From: Microbacterium sp. LWH7-1.2
GTDB taxonomy: Bacteria > Actinomycetota > Actinomycetes > Actinomycetales > Microbacteriaceae
Reading direction: 5' to 3'
Assembly (NCBI RefSeq): GCF_038397755.1
Contig: NZ_CP151637.1
Location: 1,488,001-1,552,000 of the forward strand
DNA: 64,000 nucleotides
The translations under genes were made by a program, and so were the position numbers. Positions within the stretch are counted from its first letter, which is position 1. Every line of letters begins with the position of its first letter. The notes under the pieces were generated by a model. That model ran no database searches. It saw only the letters and a program-made list of their open reading frames with translations, and was not told the DNA's origin. This document shows positions 15,720-24,847 of the stretch, one piece after another.

Positions 15720-17783
15720 TCAGCCGCGGTACACCTGCACGACCGACGGGCGGGGCGCCGTCGGCACGGCGCCCACCGCGGTCGAGCCGAAGTCGGGGAA
15801 CAGCGAGTGCGGCTCGGCGAAGGTGCCGCCTTCACCCGGGTGCTGCACCGCGACGAACACGATGCCGTCCTCGTCGTGGATGACCGGACCGCACGTCTCG
15901 GCCTCGCGCGGCACTGCGAGGAACTGCTGTACGTGTCCGCGCTCGGCTCCCTCGAGCGGCACCAGGAACAGGCCGTCGTTGTAGCCGATCGCGCTCGGCG
16001 CGCCGTCGGTCGAGATCCAGAGGTTGCCGGCGGAGTCGAACGCGACGTTGTCGGGGCAGGAGATCGGCGACACGAGCTCCTTGGGGAAGCCGGCGAAGTA
16101 CGAGTTCGCGAACACGGCGGGATCGCCGCACAGGAGCAGGATGCTCCAGCCGAACGTCCTGCCCGCCTGGCCGGCGGTCTCGGTCATCTCGATGACGTGG
16201 CCGTAGCGGTTCCCCGTGACCGGGTTCGCCTCGTCCAGCGTCGCCACCGAGCGGCTCGAGTTGTTCGTGAGCGCGAGGTAGACCTTGCCCGTCTTGGGGC
16301 TCGGCTCGACGTCCTCCGGGCGGTCCATCTTCGTTGCGCCCACGGCATCCGCTGCCAGACGCGTGTAGACGAGCACCTGCTCGGTCGTGAACCCGGAGAC
16401 GACGCTCCGGCCGTTCTGCGTGAGCGGGATCCAGGTGCCCGAGCCGTCGAACCTGCCGTCGGCCGGCAGGGCGCCGTTGCCGGTGATCTGGTTCGCCGGG
16501 GAGTTGCCTGCGAACTGGGCGACGTAGAGATCGCCCTCGCTCAGCAGCTCGAGGTTCTTCTTGCGCGAGCCCGAGATCTTGTTCTTCGAGACGAACTTGT
16601 AGAGGTAGTCGTTGCGTTCGTCGTCGCCCATGTAGGCGACCACGCGGCCGTCCTCGGCGACGATGACGTTCGCACCCTCGTGCTTGAACCGACCCATGGC
16701 GGTGTGCTTGCGCGGGGTCGATGTGGGGTCCTGCGGGTCGATCTCGACGATGTACCCGAAGCGGTTCGGCTCGTTGACGTAGTCGGCATTGTGCGCGTCG
16801 AAGCGGGGGTCGTACTTCTCCCAGCCGGTCTCGGTGCCGGTCGACGGTGTCGACTGATACCGCTTCTGCGCCGCGGTGTCGGCCGCCCACGCGAAGTAGC
16901 CGTTGAAGTTCTCCTCGCCCGAGAGGATCGTTCCCCAGGGGGTGGTGCCGCCGGCGCAGTTGCCGAGCGTTCCGTGCACCCAGCGACCCTCCGGGTCGGC
17001 GGCGGTCTTCACCAGGTCGCTGCCGGCCGCCGGACCGGTGAGTTCGAACACCGTCTCGACGGTGATGCGGCGGTTGCGCTTGCCGTCGACGACGTACGAC
17101 CACGGCTCACCGGTGCGCTTGCGCGTGATCTCCACGACGGACATGCCCTGGGCGGCCTTGAAGATGTCGCCCCGGCGCTGCAGTTCGGCGGCGTCGGTCG
17201 TCGGCGGGAACATGAGGTTCGGGTTGCAGTACTCGTGGTTGTTGACGAGCACGCCTGTCTTGCCGCTGGGGTCGGCGACGATGTCGAGGTAGTCGCTGTT
17301 GTAGCCGAACTGCACGGCCTGCGCGGCCGGGGACTGCGCGTTGATGTCGAAGACGGGCGCGTTCGAGAACAGCGGGTCGCCCCAGCGGATGATCGGCTGC
17401 CAGGTGTATCCGGCCGGCACGGTGAACTCGTCGACCAGACGGTTCACCGGGTCGATCGGGTCGAACGGGAGGCTGCCGCCCGCCGGACGCGCGAAAGCGG
17501 CACCGGCTCCGCCGACACCCGACGAGCCCGGACCCGACAGGGGCGTCTGCCCGCGGAGCCCGCCGACGGTGATGGCGACCGCACCGGCCGCGCCCAGTCC
17601 GAGGAGCGCGCGACGCGACAGCGCAGCCGATGCGACTTCCTGGAACGTCTCGTTGTGCGACGAGTTGCACTCGGGGCCCACGCACGCGTTGGCGCACTTG
17701 AACTGGCACGTCACGGCGAGGCGCTTGCCTCGTGCGTGGTCGGCCATGGGCAAGGAACGGCGGAATCCTTCGATGATGCTCAC
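15720..17783 (-). CDS. PhoX-type alkaline phosphatase family protein (DUF839)
   Basis: 687 residues. A twin-arginine signal with SRRALLGLGAAGA near residue 57 targets the folded protein for Tat export. The mature part has the PhoX/DUF839 blocks TPWGTILSGEENFNGYF, MGRFKHEGANVIVAEDGRVVAYMGDDER (split here), RPEDVEPSP and GNLWISTDG. PhoX enzymes are calcium/iron-dependent phosphomonoesterases used under phosphate limitation; that role is inferred. The start is the GTG at 17783 with GAGAGGA 6-7 bases ahead, before a cysteine-containing N-terminal segment (CQFKCANACVGPEC) preceding the Tat motif. A candidate PHO box lies at 17853-17874. Confidence 0.85.
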   Translation of the reverse strand: MSIIEGFRRSLPMADHARGKRLAVTCQFKCANACVGPECNSSHNETFQEVASAALSRRALLGLGAAGAVAITVGGLRGQTPLSGPGSSGVGGAGAAFARPAGGSLPFDPIDPVNRLVDEFTVPAGYTWQPIIRWGDPLFSNAPVFDINAQSPAAQAVQFGYNSDYLDIVADPSGKTGVLVNNHEYCNPNLMFPPTTDAAELQRRGDIFKAAQGMSVVEITRKRTGEPWSYVVDGKRNRRITVETVFELTGPAAGSDLVKTAADPEGRWVHGTLGNCAGGTTPWGTILSGEENFNGYFAWAADTAAQKRYQSTPSTGTETGWEKYDPRFDAHNADYVNEPNRFGYIVEIDPQDPTSTPRKHTAMGRFKHEGANVIVAEDGRVVAYMGDDERNDYLYKFVSKNKISGSRKKNLELLSEGDLYVAQFAGNSPANQITGNGALPADGRFDGSGTWIPLTQNGRSVVSGFTTEQVLVYTRLAADAVGATKMDRPEDVEPSPKTGKVYLALTNNSSRSVATLDEANPVTGNRYGHVIEMTETAGQAGRTFGWSILLLCGDPAVFANSYFAGFPKELVSPISCPDNVAFDSAGNLWISTDGAPSAIGYNDGLFLVPLEGAERGHVQQFLAVPREAETCGPVIHDEDGIVFVAVQHPGEGGTFAEPHSLFPDFGSTAVGAVPTAPRPSVVQVYRG

Positions 17784-17852
17784 GAGCGTCCTCTCGGCAT
17801 GCATGACAGCGGCTGGCGGGGGGTGGCGCCAGCCTCGTCCCGCGGAGCGAAG

Positions 17853-17874
17853 CCGCCTGAAACCCGAGGTGAAC
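17853..17874 (-). promoter_or_regulatory. candidate PHO box upstream of the PhoX-type gene
   Basis: Two adjacent 11-base units on the minus strand, GTTCACCTCGG (17874-17864) and GTTTCAGGCGG (17863-17853). The first closely fits the 11-base GTTCA-type direct-repeat unit bound by PhoP in Streptomyces; the second fits less well. The site ends 70 bp before the GTG start. Confidence 0.45.
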
Positions 17875-17945
17875 GGCCGGCGACGAGGACATGAGAACGG
17901 CCTCATCGAACGGATGCTGCCGCCCGACGCCGGCCGTGGAGGGCG

Positions 17946-18995
17946 TCAGGCGGCCGGCGCCGACTCCAGCGAGTTGATCGCCCGGATGAGGCGGTGCAGC
18001 TCCCCCACCCGGAACTGGTTCAGCCGTATGACCAGCCGCGGCAGGTGGAGCTCGTCGCCGTCCTCGACCTCGACGGTGAGCGGTCCGCGCCGCTCGATCT
18101 CGCCCTCGGTGACGAGGTCGCCGAACGCGGCGTTGAGCGCCTGGACCTCAGCATCCGTCGGCTCCGCCTTCAGCCGCAGCACGAGTCGCTTGCCGACCCA
18201 CCGCAGCGAGTGGTAGTTGCGATAGAAGCCGGTGAGCTCGTCGACCGCGGCCGTCACCGAGTCGGTGACGAGCACCCGATCGAAGTCGCCCGGGGAGATC
18301 ACGCCGGACGGCAGCAGATGGTCGTCCACGAAGCGGCGGAGCCCCGACCAGAACGTGCCGCCGGGCGCATCGAGCAGGACGATGGGCGTCGGATCCGCCT
18401 TGCCGGTCTGCTGCAGGGTCAGCAGCTCGAACATCTCGTCGAGCGTGCCGAAGCCGCCGGGGACGCAGACGAACCCGCTCGACTCCTTCACGAGCATGAG
18501 CTTGCGCGTGAAGAAGTACTTCATCGCCACGTTGCGGGCGTTCGCGCCCACGATCGCGTTCGGCTTCTCCTCGAACGGAAGGCGGATAGAGACACCGAGC
18601 GAGTTGTGCGGGCCCGCGCCCTCGGCGGCGGCCTGCATGATCCCCGGCCCCGCGCCGGTGACCACCATCCAGCCCCGCTCGGCGAGCGCGGTCGCCGCCT
18701 CCGAGGCCTGGCGGTAGAGCGCGTCGTCCGGCAGTGTGCGCGCGGAGCCGAAGATCGTGACCTTGGGGATGCCGCGATACGGTGCGAACAGGCGGAACGC
18801 GGCGCGCATCTCGCTGAGCGCCGCGGACGTGATCTTGAGGTCGAGACGCTCGGTGTCGTCGATGCCCAGTCCGATGCCGGTCGCGAGGATGCGCGCCACG
18901 AGGTCGGTGCTCTCGGTGATGCCCGCTGCGGCGATCGTCGCGCGGAGCTCCTCGGTCACGGGATGCGGGATGGTTCCGGTGTCGCTGGGGCCCAT
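17946..18995 (-). CDS. LOG family (TIGR00730-type) Rossmann-fold protein
   Basis: 349 residues. The central domain carries the lysine-decarboxylase-like/LOG signature PGGFGTLDEMFELLTLQQTG (about 180-199) and the nucleotide-binding region VTIFGSARTLPDD and TGAGPGIMQAAAEGA. LOG proteins hydrolyse nucleoside 5'-monophosphates to free base and ribose phosphate; plants use this for cytokinin activation. This protein is longer than the usual ~190 residues, with extra N- and C-terminal parts. The real substrate in bacteria is uncertain. It lies between proS and the PhoX-type gene. Confidence 0.85.
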   Translation of the reverse strand: MGPSDTGTIPHPVTEELRATIAAAGITESTDLVARILATGIGLGIDDTERLDLKITSAALSEMRAAFRLFAPYRGIPKVTIFGSARTLPDDALYRQASEAATALAERGWMVVTGAGPGIMQAAAEGAGPHNSLGVSIRLPFEEKPNAIVGANARNVAMKYFFTRKLMLVKESSGFVCVPGGFGTLDEMFELLTLQQTGKADPTPIVLLDAPGGTFWSGLRRFVDDHLLPSGVISPGDFDRVLVTDSVTAAVDELTGFYRNYHSLRWVGKRLVLRLKAEPTDAEVQALNAAFGDLVTEGEIERRGPLTVEVEDGDELHLPRLVIRLNQFRVGELHRLIRAINSLESAPAA

Positions 18996-19074
18996 GACGC
19001 CCAGAGTGCCACGCGGAGCCGCCGTTCGGTGGACGACGCGTGAACGATCCGGTCACGGCCGGTCGCGCAGCGGA

Positions 19075-19104
19075 GCCGCCGGCCCCCCGAAGAAGGTCGG
19101 CGGC
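19075..19104 (-). terminator. hairpin after proS
   Basis: GCCGCCGGCC (19075-19084) and GGTCGGCGGC (19095-19104) form a 10-bp stem with one mismatch, just 7 bp beyond the proS stop codon. It most likely terminates proS transcription. Confidence 0.55.
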
Positions 19105-19111
19105 GCTCGGC

Positions 19112-20911
19112 TCAGCGGGCGCTGAGGCGGGAGACGGCGTCCGCCGGGGAGAGGACTTCGCGGTCGCCGGTGCGGCGGTCCCAGAGCTCGACCTGGCCGT
19201 CGGCGGCGCCGCGGCCCACGATGATGATCTTCGGCACGCCGACGAGCTCGGCGTCGCCGAACTTGACGCCGGGCGAGACCTTGGGGCGGTCGTCGTAGAG
19301 AACGTCGAGACCGGCGGCCTCGAGGTCGGCCGAGAGCTGCTCCGCCACATCGAACATGACGGCTTCGCGGCCCGCCGCGACGACGTGCACGTCGAACGGC
19401 GCGACGGACGCGGGCCAGATGAGCCCCTTGTCGTCGTTGTTGAGCTCAGCGAGGTTCGCGAGGATGCGGGTCACGCCGATGCCGTACGAACCCATCGTCA
19501 CGGTGACGAGCTTGCCGTTCTCATCGAGGACCTTGAGCCCCAGGGTCTCGGCGAAGAAACGCCCGAGCTGGAAGACGTGCCCGATCTCCATGCCGCGCGC
19601 GAGCTCGACCGGACCCGAGCCGTCGGGCGCCGCGTCGCCGGGCCGCACGTTCGCGACCTCGACGAATCCGTCTCCCGTGAAGTCACGACCCGCGACGAGC
19701 GTGTGGACGTGCTTCTGGTCGATGTTGGCGCCGGTGACCCACGCGGTCCCGTCGACGACCCGGGGGTCGAGCAGGAACCGGATGCCGGTCGCCGACTCCT
19801 CGCCGAGGAGCGCGCCGGTCTCGGACCAGGGCCCGATGTAGCCCTTCACGAGCAGCGGGTGCTTCTCGAAGTCCTCGGTGGTCGCGGCCTCGACGGCGGC
19901 GGGCGCGAAAGCGACCTCGGCCCGCTTGTCGTCGATGTCGCGGTCGCCGGGGATCCCGACGACCACGAGCTCTCGCGTGCCGTCGAGGTGCGTGAGCGCG
20001 AGGACGACGTTCTTCAGCGTGTGCGCGGCGGACCACTGCGTCACGCCGTCCGTGGCGGGACCGGCGATGCCGGGCGCGGGGGCATCCAGGTGCGCGTTGG
20101 AGTGATCGACGAGCGTCTGGATCGTCGGGGTGTTCGGCGAGTCGAAGATCACCGGAGCCCCGATCCCGTCGAACGGGATCGGGTCGGGGACCACGGTCGT
20201 GAACGCCTCGACGTTCGCCGCGTAGCCGCCGGCGGTGCGGACGAACGTGTCTTCGCCGACCGGGGTGGGATGCAGGAACTCCTCCGAACGCGCGCCGCCC
20301 ATGAGCCCGTTGTCGGCGGCGACGATGACGTATTCCAGACCGAGGCGCTGGAAGATGCGCTCGTACGCATCGCGCTGGGCCTGGTAGGAGGCGTCCTGAC
20401 CCTCGTCGGTGTAGTCGAACGAGTACGCGTCCTTCATGGTGAACTCGCGTCCGCGCAGCAGACCTGCCCGGGGACGGGCCTCGTCGCGGTACTTGTCCTG
20501 GATCTGGTAGATCGTCAGGGGAAGGTCCTTGTACGACGAGTACAGGTCCTTCACGAGGAGCGTGAACATCTCCTCGTGCGTCGGCGCGAGGAGGTAGTCG
20601 GCCCCACGGCGGTCCTGCAGGCGGAAGATGCCGTCGCCGTAGGAGGTCCACCGACCCGAAGCCTCGTAGGGCTCGCGCGGCAGCAGCGCCGGGAAGTGCA
20701 CCTCGAAGGCGCCGGCGCGGGTCATCTCGTCGCGGATGATCCCCTCGATCTTCGCCTTGACCCTCAGCCCCAGCGGCATCCATGTGAAGATGCCCGGCGC
20801 CGCCCGGCGGATGTAGCCGGCGCGCACGAGCAGCCTGTGGCTCGCGACCTCGGCATCGGCGGGGTCTTCACGAAGGGTGCGGAGGAAGAAGTTCGACAGA
20901 CGGGTGACCAC
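19112..20911 (-). CDS. proS: prolyl-tRNA synthetase, bacterial type
   Basis: Class II aminoacyl-tRNA synthetase charging tRNA-Pro. About 599 residues with motif 1/2 regions ([49 protein letters not shown]), the editing insertion domain (about 220-400), motif 3 ([15 protein letters not shown]) and a C-terminal anticodon domain. I prefer the GTG at 20911 ([12 protein letters not shown] follows) because TAAACT (20920-20925) lies 8 bases upstream; a TTG at 20920 is also in frame but would overlap that box. It is one of the conserved backbone genes that normally sits before rimP-nusA. Confidence 0.96.
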   Translation of the reverse strand: MVTRLSNFFLRTLREDPADAEVASHRLLVRAGYIRRAAPGIFTWMPLGLRVKAKIEGIIRDEMTRAGAFEVHFPALLPREPYEASGRWTSYGDGIFRLQDRRGADYLLAPTHEEMFTLLVKDLYSSYKDLPLTIYQIQDKYRDEARPRAGLLRGREFTMKDAYSFDYTDEGQDASYQAQRDAYERIFQRLGLEYVIVAADNGLMGGARSEEFLHPTPVGEDTFVRTAGGYAANVEAFTTVVPDPIPFDGIGAPVIFDSPNTPTIQTLVDHSNAHLDAPAPGIAGPATDGVTQWSAAHTLKNVVLALTHLDGTRELVVVGIPGDRDIDDKRAEVAFAPAAVEAATTEDFEKHPLLVKGYIGPWSETGALLGEESATGIRFLLDPRVVDGTAWVTGANIDQKHVHTLVAGRDFTGDGFVEVANVRPGDAAPDGSGPVELARGMEIGHVFQLGRFFAETLGLKVLDENGKLVTVTMGSYGIGVTRILANLAELNNDDKGLIWPASVAPFDVHVVAAGREAVMFDVAEQLSADLEAAGLDVLYDDRPKVSPGVKFGDAELVGVPKIIIVGRGAADGQVELWDRRTGDREVLSPADAVSRLSAR

Positions 20912-20951
20912 GAGGGTCAAGTTTAGGCCGAACGGATGCTGCGCCCCCGCG

Positions 20952-22139
20952 TCACGGGGACATCGAGGCGAAGACGACTTGGGTGAGCGGCAGCGCGTCA
21001 GCGGTCTCGCGGACGACGTCGGGCGTGACCATGAGCATGTTGACCCCGTCGGTCGCGACGATGACGTGGCCGGATCCCTCGTACCGGTCGAGCCCCGGCA
21101 CGATGACCGCCTGCGCTCCGCTGACGGTGACGGTGCGCGCTTCTTCGGCGGCTGTCGCGGTCGGGAAGGTCAAGGCCCCTCCGGGGACGACGTCGATCCG
21201 CACCACCTCTCCGGTGGAGATGTCGCCGCTGCCCGACGTGAAGTGGAGCTCGCACGAGAACGCCGCTCGGGCCAGCGACACGATCGCCTCCGGCCGCGCT
21301 CCCGGGTCCGAGGTCGTCGGCTCGAGCTGAGCCACCCGCTCGTACCCGTACACGCCGGGATCGATGCGGGCCGCGAGCGCGGCGCAGTCCGGCTGCGACC
21401 ACCACTGGTCGGTCCGGGTGGCGGGCGTGGCACGAGGGTGTTCGCCGAGCCGGGCGGCGGCGGCGGCGTAGAGCGCGTCCACCCCCGACGCCGAGACCTG
21501 GTCGGTGGGGCCATAGGCGCGGACGAGGAGCCACGTTCCGTCCACGGTGCCGGATGTCACGCACTCGACGGCCGGACCGTTGCCGGAATCGACGCATCCG
21601 GCTGCCACCGCATCTCGCACGTCCGCGGGCACGACGGACTCCGGGTAGGCGAACAGGTGCACCGTCGCCGTCAGATATGCCTCTTCCGAGACCCACACGC
21701 AGTCGATGCCGCCGAGCACGTCGTTCGCGCCCGTCCGCCAGCGGTAGTCCGATCGAATCATGCCGAGGCCCCGGAGCCCATCGACCTCCTCGTCGGTGAG
21801 AGTGGCGCCGCAGTCGCCGCCGAAGGCGGGCACCGCGGCCGGGCTCGGAGCGGGCTCGGACTCCTGCGAAGTGGGCGCCGGCGACGGCGACGTGGGAGTC
21901 GGCGACGGCTCAGGTGTCGGCGTCGTCACGCTCGGCGTCGACACGGGAGTCGGCCTGTCCGAGCTGAGCAGCGCCGCCGTCGTCAGGGCGCCTCCGGTGA
22001 CCCCGCCGACCATCACGAGCGCGATGGCCCCCGCGACGATCGGGACACGGTGGCGACCGGCGGGCTTCACCCGCTGAGTGCCGGCCAACACCAGATCGCG
22101 CATCTCGTCGTGCTCACGAGGCGACAGTCCCTCGTTCAT
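20952..22139 (-). CDS. single-pass membrane protein encoded with an ECF sigma factor, possible anti-sigma factor
   Basis: 395 residues. A short cytoplasmic N-terminus (about 1-35, [15 protein letters not shown]), one helix (about 36-60), a Thr/Pro/Ser-rich linker (about 65-105) and an extracellular domain with several cysteines and no recognised family. The ATG at 22139 shares ATGA with the sigma factor stop and has GAGGAGG 7 bases upstream, so the pair is coupled. The topology and coupling fit a membrane anti-sigma factor or signal receptor, but no zinc-type anti-sigma motif is visible; the assignment is inference. Confidence 0.65.
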   Translation of the reverse strand: MNEGLSPREHDEMRDLVLAGTQRVKPAGRHRVPIVAGAIALVMVGGVTGGALTTAALLSSDRPTPVSTPSVTTPTPEPSPTPTSPSPAPTSQESEPAPSPAAVPAFGGDCGATLTDEEVDGLRGLGMIRSDYRWRTGANDVLGGIDCVWVSEEAYLTATVHLFAYPESVVPADVRDAVAAGCVDSGNGPAVECVTSGTVDGTWLLVRAYGPTDQVSASGVDALYAAAAARLGEHPRATPATRTDQWWSQPDCAALAARIDPGVYGYERVAQLEPTTSDPGARPEAIVSLARAAFSCELHFTSGSGDISTGEVVRIDVVPGGALTFPTATAAEEARTVTVSGAQAVIVPGLDRYEGSGHVIVATDGVNMLMVTPDVVRETADALPLTQVVFASMSP

Positions 22140-22675
22140 GTCCACACCTCCTCGATCGTCGCGAGTTCATCTCGCAGCTTCGCCTTGGCTCGCGCGAGCC
22201 GGGACTTGACGGTCCCCACCGGGATGCCGAGTGTCTCCGCGGCCGCACGATCCGGGTATCCCTCGAGCACGGTCAGCACGACCACGCTCTGCTCACGCGC
22301 CGGCAACCGCCGCAGGGCGGCGAGTACGCCGGTCTCGTCGGCAGCGAACGGCGGAGCGACATCGCCCGCTATGGGCGTGCGAGCGAGGAGCGCGCGATAG
22401 CGCCGGCTCGATCGCTCGAGGTTTCGAGCGGAGTTCGAGACGGTGTTCAGCAGCCAGGGCAGCGGCGATCCGTCGACCAGCCGAACCGACTCCCGTTTGC
22501 GCCACAGTTCGAAGAACGCGATGGCGACAGCATCCTTCGCGTCCTCGCGGCTGGTGAGCAGGCGTCGTGCGTGGCGGAACAGCCGCGCCTCATGACGGTC
22601 GAACAGGGCGCCCAATGCGGCCTCGTCGCCCTCGCACACTCGTCCCCAGAGGGAGACGTCCTGCTCATCGCTCAT
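22136..22675 (-). CDS. ECF-type RNA polymerase sigma factor
   Basis: 179 residues with sigma region 2 (ALGALFDRHEARLFRHARRLL and DAVAIAFFELWRKRE, about 20-75) and region 4 (LPAREQSVVVLTVLEGYPDRAAAETLGIPVGTVKSRLARAKAKLRDEL in parts, about 120-175). The ATG at 22675 starts SDEQDVSLWGRV; a longer upstream frame is unlikely to be translated. It is read together with a membrane protein whose start overlaps its stop. Target promoters cannot be told from the window. Confidence 0.9.
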   Translation of the reverse strand: MSDEQDVSLWGRVCEGDEAALGALFDRHEARLFRHARRLLTSREDAKDAVAIAFFELWRKRESVRLVDGSPLPWLLNTVSNSARNLERSSRRYRALLARTPIAGDVAPPFAADETGVLAALRRLPAREQSVVVLTVLEGYPDRAAAETLGIPVGTVKSRLARAKAKLRDELATIEEVWT

Positions 22676-22746
22676 ATCTTGTAGTGTCCGGGATCGCCGG
22701 AATGGTTCGCACTCTCCCCGGCACACGCCGTGCCTACACTGATCGG

Positions 22747-24189
22747 GTGCCTGCACGCCGACCTCGACTCGCTCCCGCACGCGCCCACGACGAGCTCGTC
22801 GAATCGTTCGCCCGGCTGCGCGAGGAACTGGATCTTCCGGCAGACTTCCCCGCCGACGTGTTGGCCGAGGCGGAGGATGCGGCGCGTGCCGTCGCCACCG
22901 ATCCGGCCGCCGCGGGGCTCGATGATCTGCGTGACCTCGAGTTCCTCACGATCGATCCCGAGGGCTCCACGGATCTCGACCAGGCACTCCACCTCGAGCG
23001 CACCCCGACCGGGGCCGTGCTGCACTACGCGATCGCCGATCTGCCGGCGTTCGTGACGCCGGACGGCGCGGTCGACGCCGAGGCGCGGCTGCGCGGACAG
23101 ACGCTGTACACGGCTGACGGCCGGATTCCGCTGCATCCCGTCGTCATCAGTGAGGACGCCGCGTCCCTGCTGCCCGAGCGCGACCGGAGCGCGTTCGTGT
23201 GGCGGTTCGTCCTCGACGACGGGGCTCGGCCCGTCGAGGCGACGCTGCGCCGCGCGATCATCCGCTCTCGGACGCAGTGGAGCTACGACGGCGCGCAGGC
23301 CGCTGTCGACGCCGGCACCGCTCCCCCGAGCCTCGACGCCCTCGCATGGTTCGGCCCGCTGCGGCTCGCTCGCGAAGCCGAGCGCGGCGGCGCGAGCCTG
23401 AACGTCCCCGAGACCCGCATCGTCGCCGATGACGGCGGCTACCGCCTCGAGCGTGACGCGCCGCTCGCGATCGAGGACTGGAACGCCCAGGTCTCGCTTC
23501 TCACGGGTATGGCCGCCGCCGACATCATGCTGCGAGGCGGCGTCGGGATCCTGCGCACGATGCCCGCCGCCGAGACGGTCGACGTGGCCGCCTTCCGCGC
23601 CCAGACGGTGGCGCTCGGCATCCCGTGGCCCGCCGAGGTCTCGTACGGCGACTACCTGCGCGGGCTCGAGCGCGATTCGCCCGCCGCGCTGGCGATCCTC
23701 GATGCCGCGTCCGGCCTGTTCCGGGGCGCTGGATACGTGACGTTCGACGGGGCCCTGCCCGCCGACCCGCTGCAGGCCGCGATCGGCGCGCCGTACGCCC
23801 ACGCCACGGCTCCGCTGCGGCGGCTCGTCGACCGCTGGGCGCTCGTCATCTGTGAGGCGCTGGCGAACGGGCGGGACGTGCCCGCCTGGGCGCGCGAGAG
23901 CCTTGCGGCCCTGCCGAAGATCATGGCGCGCAGCGACGGCGTGGCGAACCGGCTGGACGCGGCGACCCTCGATCGCGTCGAAGCGGCCCTCCTCTCAGGT
24001 CACGAGGGTCGGGTGTTCGAGGCTGTCGTGCTGGGCTTGCGGGGCGACGGCGCGCGCGTGCAGCTGACCGACCCGCCGGTCACCGCGAAGGTCCCGGGGC
24101 TCGACGCGGGCGCAGGCGCGACGGTGCGGCTGCGTCTCAAGACGGTCGACATCGCCTCGGGCACGGTCCTGCTCGAACCGACCGCATAG
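22747..24189 (+). CDS. RNB-domain ribonuclease (RNase II/R family)
   Basis: 480 residues. The RNB catalytic core shows FLTIDPEGSTDLDQALHLE (about 60-80) with the expected acidic residues for metal-dependent 3'-5' exonuclease action, and later RGAGYVTFDG and YAHATAPLRRLVDRW. It is much shorter than RNase R and lacks clear N-terminal cold-shock domains, like other actinobacterial RNB proteins. The GTG at 22747 lies 6 bases after TACACT (22735-22740), with no ribosome site: leaderless. It precedes pcp by 9 bp. Confidence 0.9.
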   Translation: MPARRPRLAPARAHDELVESFARLREELDLPADFPADVLAEAEDAARAVATDPAAAGLDDLRDLEFLTIDPEGSTDLDQALHLERTPTGAVLHYAIADLPAFVTPDGAVDAEARLRGQTLYTADGRIPLHPVVISEDAASLLPERDRSAFVWRFVLDDGARPVEATLRRAIIRSRTQWSYDGAQAAVDAGTAPPSLDALAWFGPLRLAREAERGGASLNVPETRIVADDGGYRLERDAPLAIEDWNAQVSLLTGMAAADIMLRGGVGILRTMPAAETVDVAAFRAQTVALGIPWPAEVSYGDYLRGLERDSPAALAILDAASGLFRGAGYVTFDGALPADPLQAAIGAPYAHATAPLRRLVDRWALVICEALANGRDVPAWARESLAALPKIMARSDGVANRLDAATLDRVEAALLSGHEGRVFEAVVLGLRGDGARVQLTDPPVTAKVPGLDAGAGATVRLRLKTVDIASGTVLLEPTA

Positions 24190-24192
24190 CGT
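24187..24192 (+). promoter_or_regulatory. −10 box of pcp overlapping the preceding stop codon
   Basis: TAGCGT ends 6 bases before the pcp ATG (24199), matching the leaderless arrangement seen at many genes here. Its first three bases are the TAG stop codon of the RNB ribonuclease gene. Confidence 0.5.
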
Positions 24193-24198
24193 GGTCGC

Positions 24199-24834
24199 AT
24201 GACGACTGTGCTGCTCACGGGGTTCGAACCGTTCGGCGGCGACGCCGCCAACCCCTCCGGGGCTGCCGTCGACCTCGTGGCGTCGCGTTGGGAAGGGCCG
24301 GAGGTGCTCGTCACCGCCGTGCTGCCGGTCACGTTCGCAGGGGCCGCTGAGCGCCTGCGCGAACTGCTGGCGGAACATCGGCCCGATGTCGTGATCGCCG
24401 CCGGGCTCGCGGGCGGCCGCGCCGCGATCGGCGTCGAGCGCGTTGCGGTCAACCTCGTCGACGCGCGCATCCCCGACAACGACGGCCACCAGCCGGTCGA
24501 TGTGCCGAGCGTTCCCGGCGCCGCGCCGGCCCACTTCGCGACACTCCCGGTCAAGGAGATCGCACGGCGCATCGCCGCCGAGGGCATACCCGCCGAGGTC
24601 TCGCACTCGGCAGGAACGTTCGTCTGCAACCACGTCTTCTTCACCGCGCTCGAGGCCGCAGCATCCGGAAGCCGTGCCGGGTTCGTGCACGTTCCCTGGT
24701 CTGCCGAGCATGCGCCGTCGACGGATGCCGCCACCCTGCCGCTCGCCGACATCGCCCGGGCACTCGAGATCGCGGTGCGGACGAGCCTCGACGTCACCGC
24801 CGACGCCGTCCTGCCCGGCGGGACGCTGCACTGA
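24199..24834 (+). CDS. pcp: pyroglutamyl-peptidase I
   Basis: Cysteine peptidase that removes N-terminal pyroglutamate. 211 residues. The first motif is AGLAGGRAAIGVERVAVNLVD with the active-site Glu near 81; the nucleophile Cys is in SAGTFVCNHVFF (about 142); the His is in FVHVPWSAEHAP (about 163). Start ATG at 24199, probably with its own leaderless promoter. It is cytoplasmic and may work in peptide turnover. Confidence 0.95.
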   Translation: MTTVLLTGFEPFGGDAANPSGAAVDLVASRWEGPEVLVTAVLPVTFAGAAERLRELLAEHRPDVVIAAGLAGGRAAIGVERVAVNLVDARIPDNDGHQPVDVPSVPGAAPAHFATLPVKEIARRIAAEGIPAEVSHSAGTFVCNHVFFTALEAAASGSRAGFVHVPWSAEHAPSTDAATLPLADIARALEIAVRTSLDVTADAVLPGGTLH

Positions 24835-24847
24835 TGGGACGGAGGCG

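Noticed and set aside
20912-20920. TTG at 20920 as the proS start
   Set aside because: It overlaps the likely −10 box TAAACT and adds three residues ahead of the conserved VTRLSNFFL.
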